Source: Diphasiastrum complanatum
Taxonomy: Eukaryota; Streptophyta; Lycopodiopsida; Lycopodiales; Lycopodiaceae
NCBI GenBank assembly: GCA_029204225.1
Contig: MU832131.1
Coordinates: 21,694-85,693, forward strand
Length of the DNA stretch: 64,000 nt
Reading direction: 5' to 3'
The notes under the pieces are model-generated. The model did no database searches, was not told the DNA's origin, and worked only from the letters and a program-made list of their open reading frames with translations. The position numbers and the translations under genes were made by a program. Positions 62,161 to 64,000 of this stretch are shown piece by piece (within the stretch, counting starts at the first letter, position 1; every line of letters starts with the position of its first letter).

Positions 62161-63540
62161 ATATGATTTTAGGCTTACTAGTCTTGTTATGGTGGAAATT
62201 CCTCAAAGTGCCTAGTAGAGCTGATTTCTAACTCAATGGGTGAAATGCTTGAGTTAGTTGAAAAATTTAAGAAAAACAATTGTGGTGCTAATGAGAGCCG
62301 AGTACGATTGCCAGTAGTATGGGATGCTGGTTATCGTAGGAGGCTTGATTAGGCCAGTTGTTGTCAAGAACTTTGGTGTATGGCGGTGAGTTAGTTGTGA
62401 CTCTATCCAAGAGCATGTAGAGGAGATCCATGAACCAATAAGGATATTGGATAGGCGGGAGAAACGTCTGTGTAACCACTTGATCTTTGATATACTTAGT
62501 TGCTTGGCATGGAAGACCTCTTGTAGATGTTGATAGGGAGACCGTTCATGGGAGCATGAGCTAGACTCTTGGATGACCTAATGTAGTCATGGTTGTACCC
62601 TTGCCAGCAATTGGCAAGTGTGGTGGAAACTAATTTTTCAAACTATTAGCTTACAGTTTGTAAGCACAGCCAAATGTCTCTTGTCAATAGACGTTAGGTT
62701 GATTTTTGCATCATGGATTCTCCTAGCTCCCCTTCAGATGCAACTACAACATTTGGGAGGCTCGGTTCCAAATGTACAAACACATACTTCCTCATATCTT
62801 AGTACTCACTTAGCTGGAATTAGTTGTGCAACTAACATGCACTGAAACTAAGACCTCACTCTTGTCTACCACATAGGAAAGCCATGATAAACATTGAGAT
62901 AGAGGAGCATCGTATAATCAAGGGCTCATCATGCTCATAAGAGCGCATGGGTAACAGCATGGGTAGAACTCACTTAGCTAGAATCAGTTGTTCAACTAAC
63001 ATGCACTAAAACTAAGATCTCGCTCTTGTGTAGCGCAGGCATCTCAAAGGGAGCCGGAAACCACGACTTAGCTTCCCAGCCTTCAACTCTTGCCATCCAA
63101 ACCCACTTGACATACAAGCAGCCAACTCGCCAACAACGATTAGACTTAACCAACTTGAAGTTCCGAAAACCAACATTGAGATCCAACCTGGCGCCATGCC
63201 AGATCGGGGGTCCCGATGTGGGTGACTCCCCTCCAAGCAAGCCGCCCGACATACATCAAACTTAACCAACTCGAAGCTTCGTTACAAACGAGTAACATCC
63301 ATTCCAAGCAAGCGGTCTGACTTACATCAGACTTAACCAACTGAAAGCTTCATCACGAGCGCTGGAAGCCAACCTGGCGCCATGCCAGACTGGACAGCCA
63401 TAAACAGGTAACATCCACCCAAGCAAGCATCCAACTCAGCCGACAGGTTAGAGCCCGTTCCCCAAGAGCTTTATCCCATTCACGTTCATGCAAGGAACAC
63501 TCAGAACCACAAGCCGCGACAGATATGGAAACAACCAGCT
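62161..63540. other. Repeat-bearing DNA downstream of Gypsy relic
   Basis: No gene. Direct repeats: CTCACTTAGCTGGAATTAGTTG... at about 62806-62850 and 62969-63020 (similar, 160 bp apart); AACCTGGCGCCATGCCAGA at 63186-63204 and 63371-63389. CCAAGCAAGC recurs at 63232, 63304 and 63418. GC content rises from about 63020 on. It may be an LTR of another Gypsy element. Confidence 0.5.
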
Positions 63541-63544
63541 TCCT

Positions 63545-63618
63545 GGACCAAATGGTCCCGACAGCATACCGCTGGCGCCACGGACCGAATGGTCCCGACG
63601 GCATACCGCTGGCGTCCC
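63545..63618. repeat. 37-bp tandem duplication
   Basis: 63545-63581 and 63582-63618 share GGACC.AATGGTCCCGAC.GC and ATACCGCTGGCG, with few mismatches. Confidence 0.9.
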
Positions 63619-64000
63619 GGGACACGACCCAGCCTATGTGCCACGTTAAAAATTTTGGAGGAAGCGGCCTTACAACTGACGCTTTTACCGAACACTGAAA
63701 CCCAGAAGGTAATCAGAGTAAGTTTGAGAACAATCCCCCTTTATCCTGAGAAGAGGTTACAATTTCAAGTGTGTGACCGACCCTAGTCTCCGGGACCGCC
63801 TAGCATGCCAAGGCGAGAGCCATGACACATCCAGCAAGGGAGGCTGAGGACTTGGTTGGAGCTCTCCTGAGTCGCAACCCGCACTCCCCTATAGTATTGG
63901 TGTGATTCGGCACCCCCCCTCATACCAAGCACTCTACCCAAGTTGGTAAAGCACATTTTTCTCTCTCTAGGATTTTCTCTTTCTAGAGTCATTTTCTCTC
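63619..64000. other. LTR-like sequence at window end
   Basis: GC-richer, then a pyrimidine-rich run (TTTTTCTCTCTCTAGGATTTTCTC) at 63955-64000. This resembles the R region of plant LTRs but no second copy is visible to prove it. Confidence 0.4.

Overview
The window reads as nuclear DNA of a land plant with a large, transposon-rich genome. It has AT-rich single-copy-poor sequence, plant Ty1/copia and Ty3/gypsy retrotransposons with initiator-Met-tRNA primer sites, very long GA/TC dinucleotide tracts and one plant-specific peptide-hormone (CLE) gene. A gymnosperm or another large-genome seed plant is plausible, but nothing here fixes the species. There are no bacterial operons, rRNA genes or CRISPR arrays.

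Layout. 1-5521: a young, almost complete Copia element whose two visible LTR parts look identical; its polyprotein is open except for one frameshift near the C-terminus. 5.5-8 kb: minus-strand Ty3 gag piece and an inverted copy of a long non-coding element. 10.2 kb: an 87-bp tRNA-like insertion between 12-bp direct repeats. 10.4-13.1 kb: a mosaic minus-strand Copia in which a second gag copy sits between integrase and reverse transcriptase. 13.1-17.4 kb: unrecognised, partly low-complexity DNA. 17.5-24.2 kb: a decayed minus-strand chromovirus (Ty3/gypsy with a chromodomain). 24.2-36.9 kb: fragments of at least four Copia/Gypsy copies with LTRs. 37-40.9 kb: a short island without recognisable retrotransposon coding sequence, holding a small single-exon CLE peptide-precursor gene on the minus strand with a degenerate tandem repeat just upstream of it. 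41-51 kb: decayed Gypsy and Copia pieces, including an inverted Copia pair joined at a GA tract. 51.1-60.7 kb: a Copia copy split by a non-autonomous LTR element (about 52.76-56.95 kb) and with an interrupted 3' LTR. 61-64 kb: Gypsy pol relics and GC-richer, repeat-bearing DNA that looks like an LTR.

How it fits together. Almost everything is retrotransposon sediment: nested insertions, truncations, inverted copies and lost reading frames. Two themes recur. First, the five longest GA/TC tracts all lie in LTR or LTR-like sequence, and in four of them the C/T strand runs downstream of a TATA box, as if the pyrimidine-rich LTR leader were the seed for expansion. Second, a 14-bp palindrome with a CACGTG core is kept at the same place in the LTRs of one Copia family. 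The CLE gene is the only feature I would call a likely functional host gene; the Copia at the left edge is the only element that looks recently active.
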